Shown in pieces: positions 8,716 to 16,691 of a DNA stretch of 64,000 bases. Under the pieces are notes generated by a model. The model did not search any database. It saw only the letters and a list, made by a program, of their open reading frames with translations, and was not told the DNA's origin. Each line of letters opens with the position of its first letter. Position 1 is the stretch's first letter. The translations under genes were made by a program, and so were the position numbers. The DNA comes from an uncultured Olsenella sp. (GTDB lineage: Bacteria; Actinomycetota; Coriobacteriia; Coriobacteriales; Atopobiaceae), in contig OMVJ01000002.1 of NCBI GenBank assembly GCA_900314495.1, positions 1 through 64,000 of the forward strand, read 5' to 3'.

Positions 8716-9399
8716 CTATGCCTCGCGCAGCTTCCTTGCCTTGCGGTGAACCACAACCTTGGAGATGCGCTCGCCAAGCACCCGCGCCGTCGCCATGCCC
8801 TCTTCCGTGAGCGAGACGCTGGCGGTGCGGCCCCCGTCACCCTGGTGTCCGCGCTCCACAAGCCCGGCCTCGCACAGGGAACTCACCGACATTGAGACCG
8901 TTGGCTGAAGCAGACCCAGCGCGTCCACCAGTCGCATGATGGTGCTGGAGCCGTCTGGAGCGCACAGCAGGCCCAGGAGCACCAAGTCCCCGGCGGTGCA
9001 GTACACGGACCCCATGGAATCCACGTACTTGCGGATGCGCTCCGCAGACGTCCGGGCAAGGGGCTGGCCTGCGGGGATGCGGGCACACGTGCGCTGGGAC
9101 AGATCGCGCACGAAGGCACGGCCGTCCTCAGAGATGGTGCACACTATGTTTCTGTGGTCGGTGACGCCCTCGCCGCGGTCGATGAAGCCGAGCCGGGCAA
9201 GGTGGTTGGTCCTGTGCGTCATTGTCGGGCGAAGGGCACCCTGGTACTCCGCAATGTCGGAGGTCTTGATGGGCTCACCCGCAACGTCGAGCTTGCAAAG
9301 TATGGAAAACTCCTCAAACGTCAGGCGCCGGTTGGATTCCATGCTCTGGCGAACCAGGTTGTACGCCCGGCGTACAGACATGTACTCTCTCAGCTCCAC
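8716..9399 (-). CDS. Tandem MarR-type transcriptional regulator (two winged-helix domains)
   Basis: A 227-residue protein with two consecutive MarR-like winged helices. The first (about residues 10-105) includes RRLTFEEFSILCKLDVAGE and SDIAEYQGALRPTMTHRTNHL, with wing DRGEGVTDHRNIVCTISEDG. The second (about 125-220) includes TAGDLVLLGLLCAPDG, LGLLQPTVSMSVSSLCEAG and wing RGHQGDGGRTASVSLTEEG. A normal MarR has about 145 residues and one domain and works as a dimer, so this looks like a covalent dimer or a duplication. I chose GTG at 9399 because AGGAGG lies five bases upstream; the frame stays open further but without a ribosome site. It stands between the argS terminator and rho and is probably monocistronic. 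Target genes are unknown. Confidence 0.82.
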   Translation of the reverse strand: MELREYMSVRRAYNLVRQSMESNRRLTFEEFSILCKLDVAGEPIKTSDIAEYQGALRPTMTHRTNHLARLGFIDRGEGVTDHRNIVCTISEDGRAFVRDLSQRTCARIPAGQPLARTSAERIRKYVDSMGSVYCTAGDLVLLGLLCAPDGSSTIMRLVDALGLLQPTVSMSVSSLCEAGLVERGHQGDGGRTASVSLTEEGMATARVLGERISKVVVHRKARKLREA

Positions 9400-9515
9400 G
9401 AAAACCTCCTGACGGCATCCACTGGACGCGCAATACCTTTGGCCGCTGCTTGCCCTCTCCAGCATTAGTCACTTTAAAGCATATCTACAAAACATTTCAC
9501 TCGTGTGTCCCCGCA

Positions 9516-9549
9516 CAAAAAAACAGCCCAGCGCGTATGCACTGGGCTG
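9516..9549 (-). terminator. Intrinsic terminator of argS
   Basis: Stem CAGCCCAG (9524-9531) and CTGGGCTG (9542-9549) with a 10-base loop. Read on the minus strand, seven T residues follow directly (complement of 9517-9523). It sits 40 bases past the argS stop. Confidence 0.92.
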
Positions 9550-9589
9550 ATATTGCAACTATGAAATGATGCAGAGGTCATCGGCCGTA

Positions 9590-11434
9590 TCACATGGCCT
9601 GCGGCGCGGAAACGCCAATCAGGCTCAGGGTCAGGGCCAGAACGGAGCGGACCGCGTCGCATGCTGCAAGGCGTGCGCGGGACAGTTCCGGCTCAACCGG
9701 ACGCCCCTCGCTGGGCAGCACCTGACATTGCTGGTAGAAGCCATGGAACTCCGCGGCAAGCTCCTCCGCGTAATGGGTCAGGCGGAAGGGGGCACGGTCG
9801 CGGGCGCAGGCCGCCACAAGCTCCGGGAACTCCGCCACCTTGCGGGAGAGCGCCAGCTCCGCCGGGTCGCTCAGGAGGCCCAGGTCGTAGTCCTCCCCCA
9901 CGGCGCGGCGGCCGACCTCCGCCATGCCAAGCTGAGCCGCCTCCTCCTTGGATACGCCGGCACCCCGCCGCAGGATGGAGCATATGCGGGCGTGCGCGTA
10001 CTGCACGTAGTACACGGGGTTGTCGTTGCTCTGGCGCTTCACGGCCTCTATGTCGAAGTCGATCATCTGGTTGGAGCTCTTGGAGATGAGCGTGTAGCGC
10101 GTGGCGTCCACGCCCACCTCGTCCAGCAGCTCGTCGAAGGTGATCATGGTGCCCTTGCGCTTGGACATGCGCACGGCCTCGCCGTTGCGCAGCAGGTTCA
10201 CCAGCTGGCCCAGCAGCACCTCGAACTTGCCCTCGTAGCCCAAGGCGGCGCAGGCGGAGTCCACGCGCTTGATGTAGCCGTGGTGGTCTGCGCCCCAGAT
10301 GTCTATGACGTGCTCCACGCGCTGGAACTTGTTGTAGTGGTAGGCAATGTCGGACGCGAAGTAGGTGTACTCGCCGTTGGTCTTGACCAGCACGCGGTCC
10401 TTGTCGTCCCCGAAGGCCGTGGACTTGAACCACAGGGCGCCGTCTTCGGTCTTGTACAGATAGCCCATCTGGTCCAGCTTTTGGAAGGCGCGGCCCACCG
10501 CGTCCATGCCGTCGGCACCCTTCTCGTACAGCGACCGCTCCGAGAACCAGACGTCGAAGTCGCAGCGCGCCTGGTGGCAGGTCTCCCTGATGGAGGCAAG
10601 CATGAGCTGGTAGCCCGTCTCGCGGAACTCGTGCACGCGCTCGTCCTCCGGAACCGAGACCCACTTGCTGCCGTCCTCGCGCGCGAAGTGCAGGGCCAGG
10701 TCAATTATGTAGGTGCCGCCGTAGGAGTTCTCGCCCAGGGACGCCATGAAGTCATCCTGGTAGGGGTGGCTGTCCGGGTGCAGGTCCTCCTCGTCGTCCA
10801 CGTAGGCGTTGCGGTCCGCCACAAGCTTGGCGTAGGCGGCCTGCAGGTCGCAGGCGTCCGCGGCCACGACGTCAAAGAGCTGCAGGTAGCGCTTGGCAAC
10901 GGAGCGGCCGAAGACGTCCATCTGGCTGCCGTGGTCGTTGATGTAGTACTCGCGCTCAATGTCGTAGCCGGCGTGCTCCATCACGCGGCAGAGGGAGTCA
11001 CCCAGCGCGGCCCAGCGGCCGTGGCCGATGTGCATGGGGCCCACGGGGTTGGCAGATATGAACTCCACCTGCGTCTTGACGCCCTGGCCCACGTTGCTGC
11101 GGCCGAAGTCCATGCCCTGCTCGCGCGCGGTGCGGAAGACCTCGTTGTTGCTGGCGGCGTTGAGGTAGAAGTTGATGAAGCCGGGGCCCGCCACCTCCAC
11201 CTTGGCCACGGAGGCGTCCTGGGCGAGATTGGCGACGATGGCGTTGGCTATGTTCCGGGGGCTGGTGTGCGCCAGGCGGGCCGAGCGCATGGCAACGGTG
11301 GACGACCAGTCACCGTTGGAGGTGTCCGCCGGGCGCTCGAAGCCAAGGTCACCTGGCTCGAACTCCGCCAGCTCGCCGGCCGCCTGGGCGGCCCTCAGGG
11401 CTTCCATCACAAGTTTCTCGAGCTTCTCGGGCAT
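9590..11434 (-). CDS. argS: Arginyl-tRNA synthetase
   Basis: A 614-residue class I synthetase that charges tRNA-Arg. The N-terminal Add-1 domain is followed by the HIGH motif within NPVGPMHIGHGRW and the KMSKS-like loop VRMSKRKGTMITF. The C-terminal DALR anticodon-binding domain ends near VLALTLSLIGVSAPQAM. Length and order of domains are normal. The ATG at 11434 has GAGGAGTTCCA upstream. It has its own extended -10 promoter and a strong terminator, so it is a single-gene unit. Confidence 0.97.
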   Translation of the reverse strand: MPEKLEKLVMEALRAAQAAGELAEFEPGDLGFERPADTSNGDWSSTVAMRSARLAHTSPRNIANAIVANLAQDASVAKVEVAGPGFINFYLNAASNNEVFRTAREQGMDFGRSNVGQGVKTQVEFISANPVGPMHIGHGRWAALGDSLCRVMEHAGYDIEREYYINDHGSQMDVFGRSVAKRYLQLFDVVAADACDLQAAYAKLVADRNAYVDDEEDLHPDSHPYQDDFMASLGENSYGGTYIIDLALHFAREDGSKWVSVPEDERVHEFRETGYQLMLASIRETCHQARCDFDVWFSERSLYEKGADGMDAVGRAFQKLDQMGYLYKTEDGALWFKSTAFGDDKDRVLVKTNGEYTYFASDIAYHYNKFQRVEHVIDIWGADHHGYIKRVDSACAALGYEGKFEVLLGQLVNLLRNGEAVRMSKRKGTMITFDELLDEVGVDATRYTLISKSSNQMIDFDIEAVKRQSNDNPVYYVQYAHARICSILRRGAGVSKEEAAQLGMAEVGRRAVGEDYDLGLLSDPAELALSRKVAEFPELVAACARDRAPFRLTHYAEELAAEFHGFYQQCQVLPSEGRPVEPELSRARLAACDAVRSVLALTLSLIGVSAPQAM

Positions 11435-11509
11435 TGGAACTCCTCACTCATCCGCCGAGGGGGCGGCTGGCGCACGACGCGCCATGGAACCTCACAGTTA
11501 GCGTGCACG

Positions 11510-11518
11510 ATTCTAGCA
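11510..11518 (-). promoter_or_regulatory. Extended -10 promoter of argS
   Basis: On the minus strand the sequence reads TGCTAGAAT, an extended -10 (TGn then TAGAAT) with five of six consensus bases. No good -35 is seen 17 bases upstream. The predicted start near 11503 gives a leader of about 70 bases for argS, and the site lies just beyond the pncB terminator. Confidence 0.5.
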
Positions 11519-11554
11519 GCACGCGGGCACGAAGGCCCCCGCGGTGCAGCAGGC

Positions 11555-11596
11555 AAACAAAAGGAGCGGAGGTCCCCCCGCCTGAGGGGCCTCCGC
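11555..11596 (-). terminator. Intrinsic terminator of pncB
   Basis: Arms GCGGAGG plus CCCC (11566-11577) pair with GGGG plus CCTCCGC (11586-11596), with one bulged T. On the minus strand the hairpin is followed by TTTTGTTTG. It lies 43 bases beyond the pncB stop. Confidence 0.82.
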
Positions 11597-11638
11597 CAGA
11601 GCCAAACTGCGTTGGTGCCTTGCCTTCGGTGCCTCGCC

Positions 11639-13123
11639 CTACGCCTTGCGGCCGGAGCCGGCGCGCTCCACCCGGGCAAGCTCCTGGCGCAGGTCCGCCA
11701 GGCCCTGCTCCATGCCCACGGGGTAGACCTGCGGGTTCAGGAAGCGCTTGATGGCTGGGTCCAGGTGCATGACGGTGCTGCGGCAGCGCTCCTTTGCCTG
11801 CTGGATGGTGTCGGGCTCCTTGGCGCGCACGCCGTCTTTGACCACGCACTCCAGCAGCTCGTGGGCCTCGTAGCCGGTCAGGTCGTACGTGGTGACGGGG
11901 TCCAGGATGTCCACCGCGCGGGTGTGGTCGCCGGTATCCACGGAGTCGTCCACGATCATGTCGCCCATGGGGCTGCCCGTGCCGTCCACGAAGCGCAGCA
12001 CGTGCTGAACGCCGGGGATGGTGCGCTTGTAGGCCTGCTCGGACAGCTTGATGACGGGGTTCCATGGCTCGTCCGCGCTGCGGCGCGTGGCGGAAAGCTT
12101 GTACACGCCGCCCAGCGAGGGCTGCGGGTCGCAGGTTGCCAGCTTGGTGCCCACGCCGAAGGAGTCGATGGGCGCGCCCTGCGCGAAGAGGGACTGGATG
12201 GTGTACTCCTCCAGGTCGTTGGAGACGGAGATCTTGACGTAGGGCAGGCCCGCCTCGTCGAAGGCCTTGCGGGTCTCCTTGGAGAGCTTGGCCAGATCGC
12301 CGGAGTCGATGCGGATTGCGGCAAGCCGCTCGCCGGCGGCCTCCATCTCCTTGGCGACCGTGATTGCGTTCTTTATGCCCTGGTGGACGTCGTAGGTGTC
12401 CAGCAGGAGCACGCAGTTCTTGGGGCTGGACTTGGCGAAGGCGCGGAAGGCCTCCACCTCCGTGGGGAAGGCCATGACCCAACTGTGGGCGTGCGTGCCA
12501 AAGACGGGGATGCCGTAGATCTTGCCCGCCAGCACGTTGGAGGTGCTGGACGCGCCGGCAATGTAGGACGCGCGGGCCACGGCCAGGCCGCCGTCCGGCC
12601 CCTGGGCGCGGCGCAGGCCGAAGTCAGAGACGGGATGCCCCTCCGCCGCGTGCACTATGCGCGCCGTCTTGGTGGCCACCAGGGTCTGGAAGTTGACCAG
12701 GTTGAGCAGGGCCGTCTCCAGCAGCTGGCAGGCAATGACGGAGCCCTGCACCCGCACCATGGGCTCGCGCGGGAAGACGACGTCGCCCTCGGGCACGGCG
12801 TACACGGTGACGTCCATCCTGAAGTCGCGCAGGTAGTCCAGGAAGCCCTGCTTGAACATGGGGCCGCCACCGGGAGCGTTGATGGAGGCCAGGTACTCTA
12901 TGTCCTCGTCCTCGAATACGAAGTTCTCCACCAGGTCCGCAATCTGACCCATGCCGCATGCTATGGCATAGCCGCCGTGGAAGGGGTTGTCGCGGAAGAA
13001 GACGTTGAAGCAGGCCTGGTCGTCCACGAGGCCGGACTCCCAGAAGCCCTGGGCCATGGTCAGCTCGTAGAGGTCTGTGTTGAGCGAGACGTCGCTCGGC
13101 TTGGTGCGGTCGGTAAGAGACAT
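11639..13123 (-). CDS. pncB: Nicotinate phosphoribosyltransferase
   Basis: A 494-residue enzyme of NAD salvage that joins nicotinate to PRPP, with ATP hydrolysis, to give nicotinate mononucleotide. Recognisable stretches are LNTDLYELTMAQGFWESG at the N-terminus, SDFGLRRAQGPDGGLAVARA in the middle, IRIDSGDLAKLSKETR, and SFGVGTKLATCDPQPSLGGVYKL near the phosphate-binding region. These match the longer bacterial NaPRTase family. The ATG at 13123 follows CAGGGAGAG with a 9-base spacer; the frame is open upstream into an untranslated region. It has a good terminator. Nothing in the flanks suggests a dedicated NAD operon. Confidence 0.95.
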   Translation of the reverse strand: MSLTDRTKPSDVSLNTDLYELTMAQGFWESGLVDDQACFNVFFRDNPFHGGYAIACGMGQIADLVENFVFEDEDIEYLASINAPGGGPMFKQGFLDYLRDFRMDVTVYAVPEGDVVFPREPMVRVQGSVIACQLLETALLNLVNFQTLVATKTARIVHAAEGHPVSDFGLRRAQGPDGGLAVARASYIAGASSTSNVLAGKIYGIPVFGTHAHSWVMAFPTEVEAFRAFAKSSPKNCVLLLDTYDVHQGIKNAITVAKEMEAAGERLAAIRIDSGDLAKLSKETRKAFDEAGLPYVKISVSNDLEEYTIQSLFAQGAPIDSFGVGTKLATCDPQPSLGGVYKLSATRRSADEPWNPVIKLSEQAYKRTIPGVQHVLRFVDGTGSPMGDMIVDDSVDTGDHTRAVDILDPVTTYDLTGYEAHELLECVVKDGVRAKEPDTIQQAKERCRSTVMHLDPAIKRFLNPQVYPVGMEQGLADLRQELARVERAGSGRKA

Positions 13124-13167
13124 TCGTGTCACTCTCCCTGTTGGTGCTTGCGTTCCGAGAAATGCTG

Positions 13168-13213
13168 GAGCCCCGCCGCCGCGCCGAGCATTGGCGTGGA
13201 GACAGCGGGGCTC
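13168..13213 (-). terminator. Hairpin between the tail-anchored protein gene and pncB
   Basis: Perfect 9-bp arms GAGCCCCGC (13168-13176) and GCGGGGCTC (13205-13213) enclose a 28-base loop. On the minus strand the flank is CAGCATTTCTC, only weakly T-rich. It probably separates the upstream small gene from pncB, with read-through possible. Confidence 0.45.
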
Positions 13214-13223
13214 TTGGTTGCGG

Positions 13224-13688
13224 CTAATGGGGGCCGAAGACGATTGCCAGAATGGCGATGAGGGCACCAACGAGCACGGCAACGAGCACGATCTTCTGCG
13301 CCATGGGCATGTTGAGGTCCTCGTCGGGCTCCATGATCTTGGCGTTGCGCTCGCGCGTCTGCCTGTCGCGCTCGATCTGCTCCGCCTCCTCCTGGGTCAC
13401 CGTGCGCCTGCGCACCACGCGCTGCGTGGCCTGGGGCGCCGGCTCCTGGATGCGCGCGGTTTGGGACCGCGCGGGCTGCGAGCCGGCGCGCTTTGGCTGC
13501 CCGTTCGCCTGCGCCGCACGCGACCGCTGGGGCCTTGCGACGGCCTGGGCCTTCTCCGCCCGAAGCCGCTCCAGCTCCGCGCGCTCGCGACGGGCCCTCT
13601 CGGCCTCCTGGCGACGGGCCTTCTCGGCGCGCAGCTCCTGAAGCTCCGCCCGCTCGTCGTCCGAGAGCGGTGTGTAATCATCTGCCAT
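13224..13688 (-). CDS. Small tail-anchored coiled-coil protein, function unknown
   Basis: A 154-residue protein that I cannot place in a named family. Residues 5-50 form a highly charged Glu/Arg/Ala helix likely to be a coiled coil (DDERAELQELRAEKARR and onward). A basic Gln/Pro/Ala-rich linker follows, then another charged helix. A single C-terminal transmembrane segment, KIVLVAVLVGALIAILAIVF, leaves only three residues after it, so the protein is tail-anchored with its bulk in the cytoplasm. The ATG at 13688 has AAGGAG five bases upstream. It lies downstream of the radical SAM gene (82-base gap) and upstream of pncB. A weak TATAGA -10 is visible near 13753. Confidence 0.7.
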   Translation of the reverse strand: MADDYTPLSDDERAELQELRAEKARRQEAERARRERAELERLRAEKAQAVARPQRSRAAQANGQPKRAGSQPARSQTARIQEPAPQATQRVVRRRTVTQEEAEQIERDRQTRERNAKIMEPDEDLNMPMAQKIVLVAVLVGALIAILAIVFGPH

Positions 13689-13770
13689 GTGGTCTCCTTG
13701 GTGCCGTAAGCTGCCGTTTGCTTGCCGGCAGCCGGCAGGACGTTTGCAAGAGTCTATACCCACTTGCCCG

Positions 13771-14724
13771 CTAGCGAGCCCCAAGTTCGGGCCCTTGGAC
13801 GCCCGTCGCGTCGAACGCCGGGACGAACGACTCCGAGACCGTCCCTCCCTGCTGCCACCACATGCGCTCGAAGCCCAGGTCGTCCGCGTGGTCCAGCACG
13901 AGCTCGTACTCCTGGTCCGTCAGGGAGCGGGCCAGGTCTCCCCCGCGAGCGCGGCAGACGTCGTTGGGCGTGTATTGGTTCATGACGGAGATGTCGACCT
14001 CGTTGCCACAGATCTGCCAGACGCGGTCCAGAACCGCACAGGAGTCGTCCGCATGCCCTGGCAGCACCAGGTGGCGCACCACTATTCCCCGCCTCATGAG
14101 GCCATCTTCGCCCACGAGCTCCCCGCCCTTGGAGCGCAGGGACGCCAGCATGGCGCGCAGGGCGGCATCCGCCACCTGCGGGTAGTCGCGCACGGCAGAG
14201 AGCCTGGCCGCCAAGTCCGCGGACGCATACTTGTAGTCCGTGAGCCAGATGTCCACCACGTCCGCCATGGCGGCAACGACCTCGGGCCGCTCGTAGCCGG
14301 AGGTGTTGCAGACTATGGGCAGGCCCAGCCCCGCGGTTCGGGCCAGCCCCAGAGCCTGGCGAATGTGCGGGGCGTAGTGGAAGGGCGTCACCAGGTTGAT
14401 GTTGTTTGCCCCCTGGGCCTCAAGCTCCAGCATCATCTGGGCCAGACGGGACACCGTGACCTCAAGCCCAAAGCCCTCCTGGGAGATCTCGTGGTTCTGG
14501 CAGAAGACGCAGCGCAGCGGGCAGCCCGTGAAGAAGATGGCGCCGGAGCCAGACTCGCCAGAGATGGGCGGCTCCTCCCAGAAGTGCAGGGCGGAGCGGG
14601 CAATGCGCAGGGTGGACGTGGCCCCGCACAGGCCCGCCTGGCCAGCCGCCCGCCTGGCGTGGCAGCGCCTGGGGCAGAGCTCGCAGCGCTCGTAGGCCTT
14701 TGCCGTGACGTCAGCCCTCTCCAT
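13771..14724 (-). CDS. Radical SAM protein, pyruvate formate-lyase-activating-enzyme-like (COG1313 type)
   Basis: A 317-residue radical SAM enzyme. The cluster motif is CPLRCVFC (Cys-x3-Cys-x2-Cys) after GAIFFTG. An additional Cys-rich N-terminal segment, CELCPRRCHARRAAGQAGLCG, matches the PflA-like COG1313 family. Downstream, NINLVTPFHYAPHI, CNTSGYE and WLTDYKY are the SAM-binding and barrel strands expected for this group. The real substrate of COG1313 members is mostly unknown; the label as a PFL activase comes from similarity only, and no glycyl-radical enzyme lies nearby. The ATG at 14724 follows GGAGGCG. It is flanked upstream by a palindromic repeat and tRNA-Ala. Confidence 0.88.
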   Translation of the reverse strand: MERADVTAKAYERCELCPRRCHARRAAGQAGLCGATSTLRIARSALHFWEEPPISGESGSGAIFFTGCPLRCVFCQNHEISQEGFGLEVTVSRLAQMMLELEAQGANNINLVTPFHYAPHIRQALGLARTAGLGLPIVCNTSGYERPEVVAAMADVVDIWLTDYKYASADLAARLSAVRDYPQVADAALRAMLASLRSKGGELVGEDGLMRRGIVVRHLVLPGHADDSCAVLDRVWQICGNEVDISVMNQYTPNDVCRARGGDLARSLTDQEYELVLDHADDLGFERMWWQQGGTVSESFVPAFDATGVQGPELGAR

Positions 14725-14757
14725 TGTGGGCGCCTCCCATCTTGCACGGGCACACGG

Positions 14758-14817
14758 GACACCTGGGGGCTGGCCCCGGGCATCCCATGAGTCAGTTGGG
14801 GCCTGGCCCCAAGTGTC
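14758..14817. repeat. REP-like palindromic element, two inverted units
   Basis: Two imperfect palindromic units lie head to head. The first starts GACACCTGGGG (14758-14768), loop GCTGG, then CCCC. The second is TTGGGG (14796-14801), loop CCTGG, then CCCCAAGTGTC (14807-14817). A third, perfect unit occurs at 36790-36816. The second unit sits directly behind the T-tract of the tRNA-Ala terminator. Such dispersed short palindromes are usually REP-type elements; no transposase for them is in the window. Confidence 0.7.
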
Positions 14818-14823
14818 TCATAC

Positions 14824-14852
14824 CAAAAGGGCCCGGGTGGAAACCCGGGCCC
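14824..14852 (-). terminator. Intrinsic terminator of tRNA-Ala
   Basis: Ten-bp perfect arms GGGCCCGGGT (14829-14838) and ACCCGGGCCC (14843-14852) with a GGAA tetraloop. On the minus strand TTTTGGT follows. It starts 10 bases after the tRNA CCA end. Confidence 0.82.
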
Positions 14853-14862
14853 ATCACATTCC

Positions 14863-14938
14863 TGGTGGAGATGAAGGGATTCGAACCCTCGGCCTCTGCC
14901 TTGCGAAGGCAGCGCTCTCCCAACTGAGCTACATCCCC
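14863..14938 (-). tRNA. tRNA-Ala (anticodon CGC)
   Basis: On the minus strand a 76-base cloverleaf is readable. The acceptor is GGGGATG paired with CATCTCC, the D-arm GCTCAGTTGGGAGAGC, the anticodon stem CTGCC/GGCAG with loop TTCGCAA, and the T-arm contains GGTTCGAATCC. The loop places CGC at positions 34-36, which reads GCG alanine codons. The 3' CCA is encoded. A promoter and terminator flank it. Confidence 0.95.
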
Positions 14939-14960
14939 AGACGCGTTTCGCGCGAGGGAT

Positions 14961-14989
14961 ATTGTTGCAGCAAACCAAGCCCGTGTCAA
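14961..14989 (-). promoter_or_regulatory. Promoter of tRNA-Ala
   Basis: On the minus strand a consensus -35 TTGACA (14984-14989) is separated by 17 bases from AACAAT (14961-14966). The predicted start near 14954 lies 16 bases before the tRNA 5' end. Confidence 0.75.
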
Positions 14990-15347
14990 CGGAAAACTTG
15001 CGCGCACGCCCATGCGACAAAAGGCGGGCACCGGCAAACGCCGCCCCCTGCGGTGACGATAATGAACCCACCTATCCACAGGTGGGTGCCCTCGACGCCT
15101 GTTCCAGCTTCCTCAGCAACGGAGGATCCCTGTACTGAGCACGAGATGCAGGCTCCCAAATAACACTTGTCGGTTCACCCAGTTTGTACCGCAGGGGGTC
15201 GACAACACCCAATATACGTGCGGCAACCGCGGATACCAGTCTTGACTTACTCCGAATGTACGGAAAAATAAAAGAGAGTGCGGTAGCGTCCAGCTGGCTC
15301 AAAGTCGTCTCACCGCAGTGGAAGTGGCCTGCAAGAGGGAGGCATGA
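14990..15347. other. Intergenic region upstream of the WecA-like gene; hairpin and weak promoter only
   Basis: This 358-base stretch has no gene I can support. It holds a perfect hairpin ACCCACCT/AGGTGGGT (15066-15087). A larger fold follows, with GCCTG/CAGGC outer arms around an inner TCCTC..GGAGGA stem between about 15099 and 15154. A TTGACT hexamer at 15242-15247 has only an A-rich, poor -10 17 bases later. The minus strand is open from about 15264 down to 15072 with unusually low G/C at third positions, which could be a gene remnant. G/C is lower than in the neighbouring genes. Confidence 0.4.
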
Positions 15348-16568
15348 ATGGAGAGCTGGTGGCTGCCGTTCGTGGCGCTGTTCGCGGCGTCCCTCATAGT
15401 CACCCTTCTCGCCACACCCCTCGCGCGCAAGATTGCCTGGCGCGTCGGCGCCGTGGACTACCCCAACAAGCGTCGTGTCAACAAGGAGCCCGTACCCCGC
15501 ATGGGAGGCATCGCCGTCTTCTGCGCCCTCACCGTGGGCCTGGCCCTGCAGATGCTGGGGCCCAGCCTCTTCGGCTGGCCGCTCGCCTTCGCCACCTGCG
15601 GCATCGGCCGCATCAACTACGTGCTGGTCTACCTCTCCTTCGTCATCATCTTCGTGACGGGCCTGGTGGACGATAAGCTTTCCCTCAAGCCGTGGCAGAA
15701 GTTCCTGGGCCAGCTGCTTGCCGCCTGCGTGGCCGTGGCCGGCGGCCTGGTAATTGACACCGTGGTCAACCCCCTCCAGAACACCGGCTTCGAGCTTGAC
15801 CTCGCCGGCTACCCCATCACGGTCCTCTACCTGGTTGCCTACGCCAACATCTTCAACCTCATAGACGGCCTGGACGGCCTCTCCTCGGGCATCGCCTGCA
15901 TAGCCAGCATCACCATGTGGGTCGTCTCCACCATGTCCGGCCACATTGGCGCGGCGTCGCTGGCAATCATCCTGTGCGGGGCCACGCTCGGCTTCCTGCG
16001 CTACAACTTCCACCCCGCGTCCATCTTCCTGGGCGACTCCGGTTCCCTCACCATAGGCTTCGTGCTGGGCAGCATCTCCCTCTTGTCAGTCTCGCGCATC
16101 GCGGGCCTGACCTCCATCATCGTGCCTTTGGTCGTGGCCGGAATCCCCATCATAGACACGCTCTCCGCCATCGTACGGCGCGGCCGCGCGCACGTGAGCA
16201 TTGGCCAGGCGGACAAGGGCCACATTCATCACCGCCTGCTTGGCGAGGGCTTCAACCAGCGGCAGACCGTCCTCGTCATGTACGTGTGGACGGCAATCCT
16301 GTGCGCCGGCGCCATCCTCATGACCCAGGTGCCAGTCATGCCCCGCATCATCATCTTCATTGTGCTGATAATCGCGTCCGGCCTGTTTGCGGCGCACCTG
16401 CACCTCTTCGAGCCCGTATTACTGCACCACTACGACCCCAAGACTGGCAAGGACGAGCTGGTGGCTCCCCAGGACCCCGAGTTCAAGATCGAGGCGGAGA
16501 AGCTTGAGGAGAGACACGAGGAGCACCTGCGCCACCTGACGGGCTACAGGCCCCCCAACCAGGACTGA
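15348..16568 (+). CDS. Undecaprenyl-phosphate N-acetylhexosamine-1-phosphate transferase, WecA/TagO family
   Basis: A 406-residue membrane enzyme of glycosyltransferase family 4. It would transfer GlcNAc-1-phosphate (or a similar sugar) from UDP to undecaprenyl phosphate, the first step of teichoic-acid-like or other wall glycans. About eleven transmembrane segments are visible. Family motifs are RVNKEPVPRMGG, the metal-binding VTGLVDDKLSL, YANIFNLIDGLDGL, FLGDSGSL and the C-terminal loop KGHIHHRLLGEG. A polar tail of about 60 residues follows the last helix. The ATG at 15348 has GAGGGAGG upstream. It reads alone, against the flow of its neighbours. Which glycan it starts cannot be told from the window, but a surface O-acetylation cluster lies 11 kb away. 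Confidence 0.9.
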   Translation: MESWWLPFVALFAASLIVTLLATPLARKIAWRVGAVDYPNKRRVNKEPVPRMGGIAVFCALTVGLALQMLGPSLFGWPLAFATCGIGRINYVLVYLSFVIIFVTGLVDDKLSLKPWQKFLGQLLAACVAVAGGLVIDTVVNPLQNTGFELDLAGYPITVLYLVAYANIFNLIDGLDGLSSGIACIASITMWVVSTMSGHIGAASLAIILCGATLGFLRYNFHPASIFLGDSGSLTIGFVLGSISLLSVSRIAGLTSIIVPLVVAGIPIIDTLSAIVRRGRAHVSIGQADKGHIHHRLLGEGFNQRQTVLVMYVWTAILCAGAILMTQVPVMPRIIIFIVLIIASGLFAAHLHLFEPVLLHHYDPKTGKDELVAPQDPEFKIEAEKLEERHEEHLRHLTGYRPPNQD

Positions 16569-16622
16569 CGCGGGCCACGGGCCTCTCAACCGGGCGGCAC
16601 GTCATTACACCCAGCAACAGCA

Positions 16623-16656
16623 AAGAGGGGCGCACCGGAATCCGGGCGTCCCTCTT
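16623..16656. terminator. Hairpin between convergent wecA-like gene and rplT
   Basis: Arms AAGAGGG (16623-16629) and CCCTCTT (16650-16656) extend by three more pairs (one G-T) to a 10-bp stem. The minus-strand flank is TTTGCTGTTG and the plus-strand flank GAGGTGC, so it suits the rplT transcript better but may serve both convergent genes. Confidence 0.5.
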
Positions 16657-16691
16657 GAGGTGCAGACTATGAACCCGCAGCCGCAGGAAGC

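Noticed and set aside
9566-13261. A 1231-codon plus-strand open frame across argS and pncB
   Set aside because: It is antisense to two clear enzymes. The translation is Val/His/Leu/Gly-rich without domains, as expected opposite high-G/C genes with biased third positions.
15265-16013. Upstream continuation of the minus-strand frame from 15072 into the WecA-like gene
   Set aside because: That part is antisense to a clear membrane enzyme and reads as Glu/Gly/Ala/Asp-rich shadow. Only the portion below 15264 has distinct composition and is reported as a low-interest remnant.
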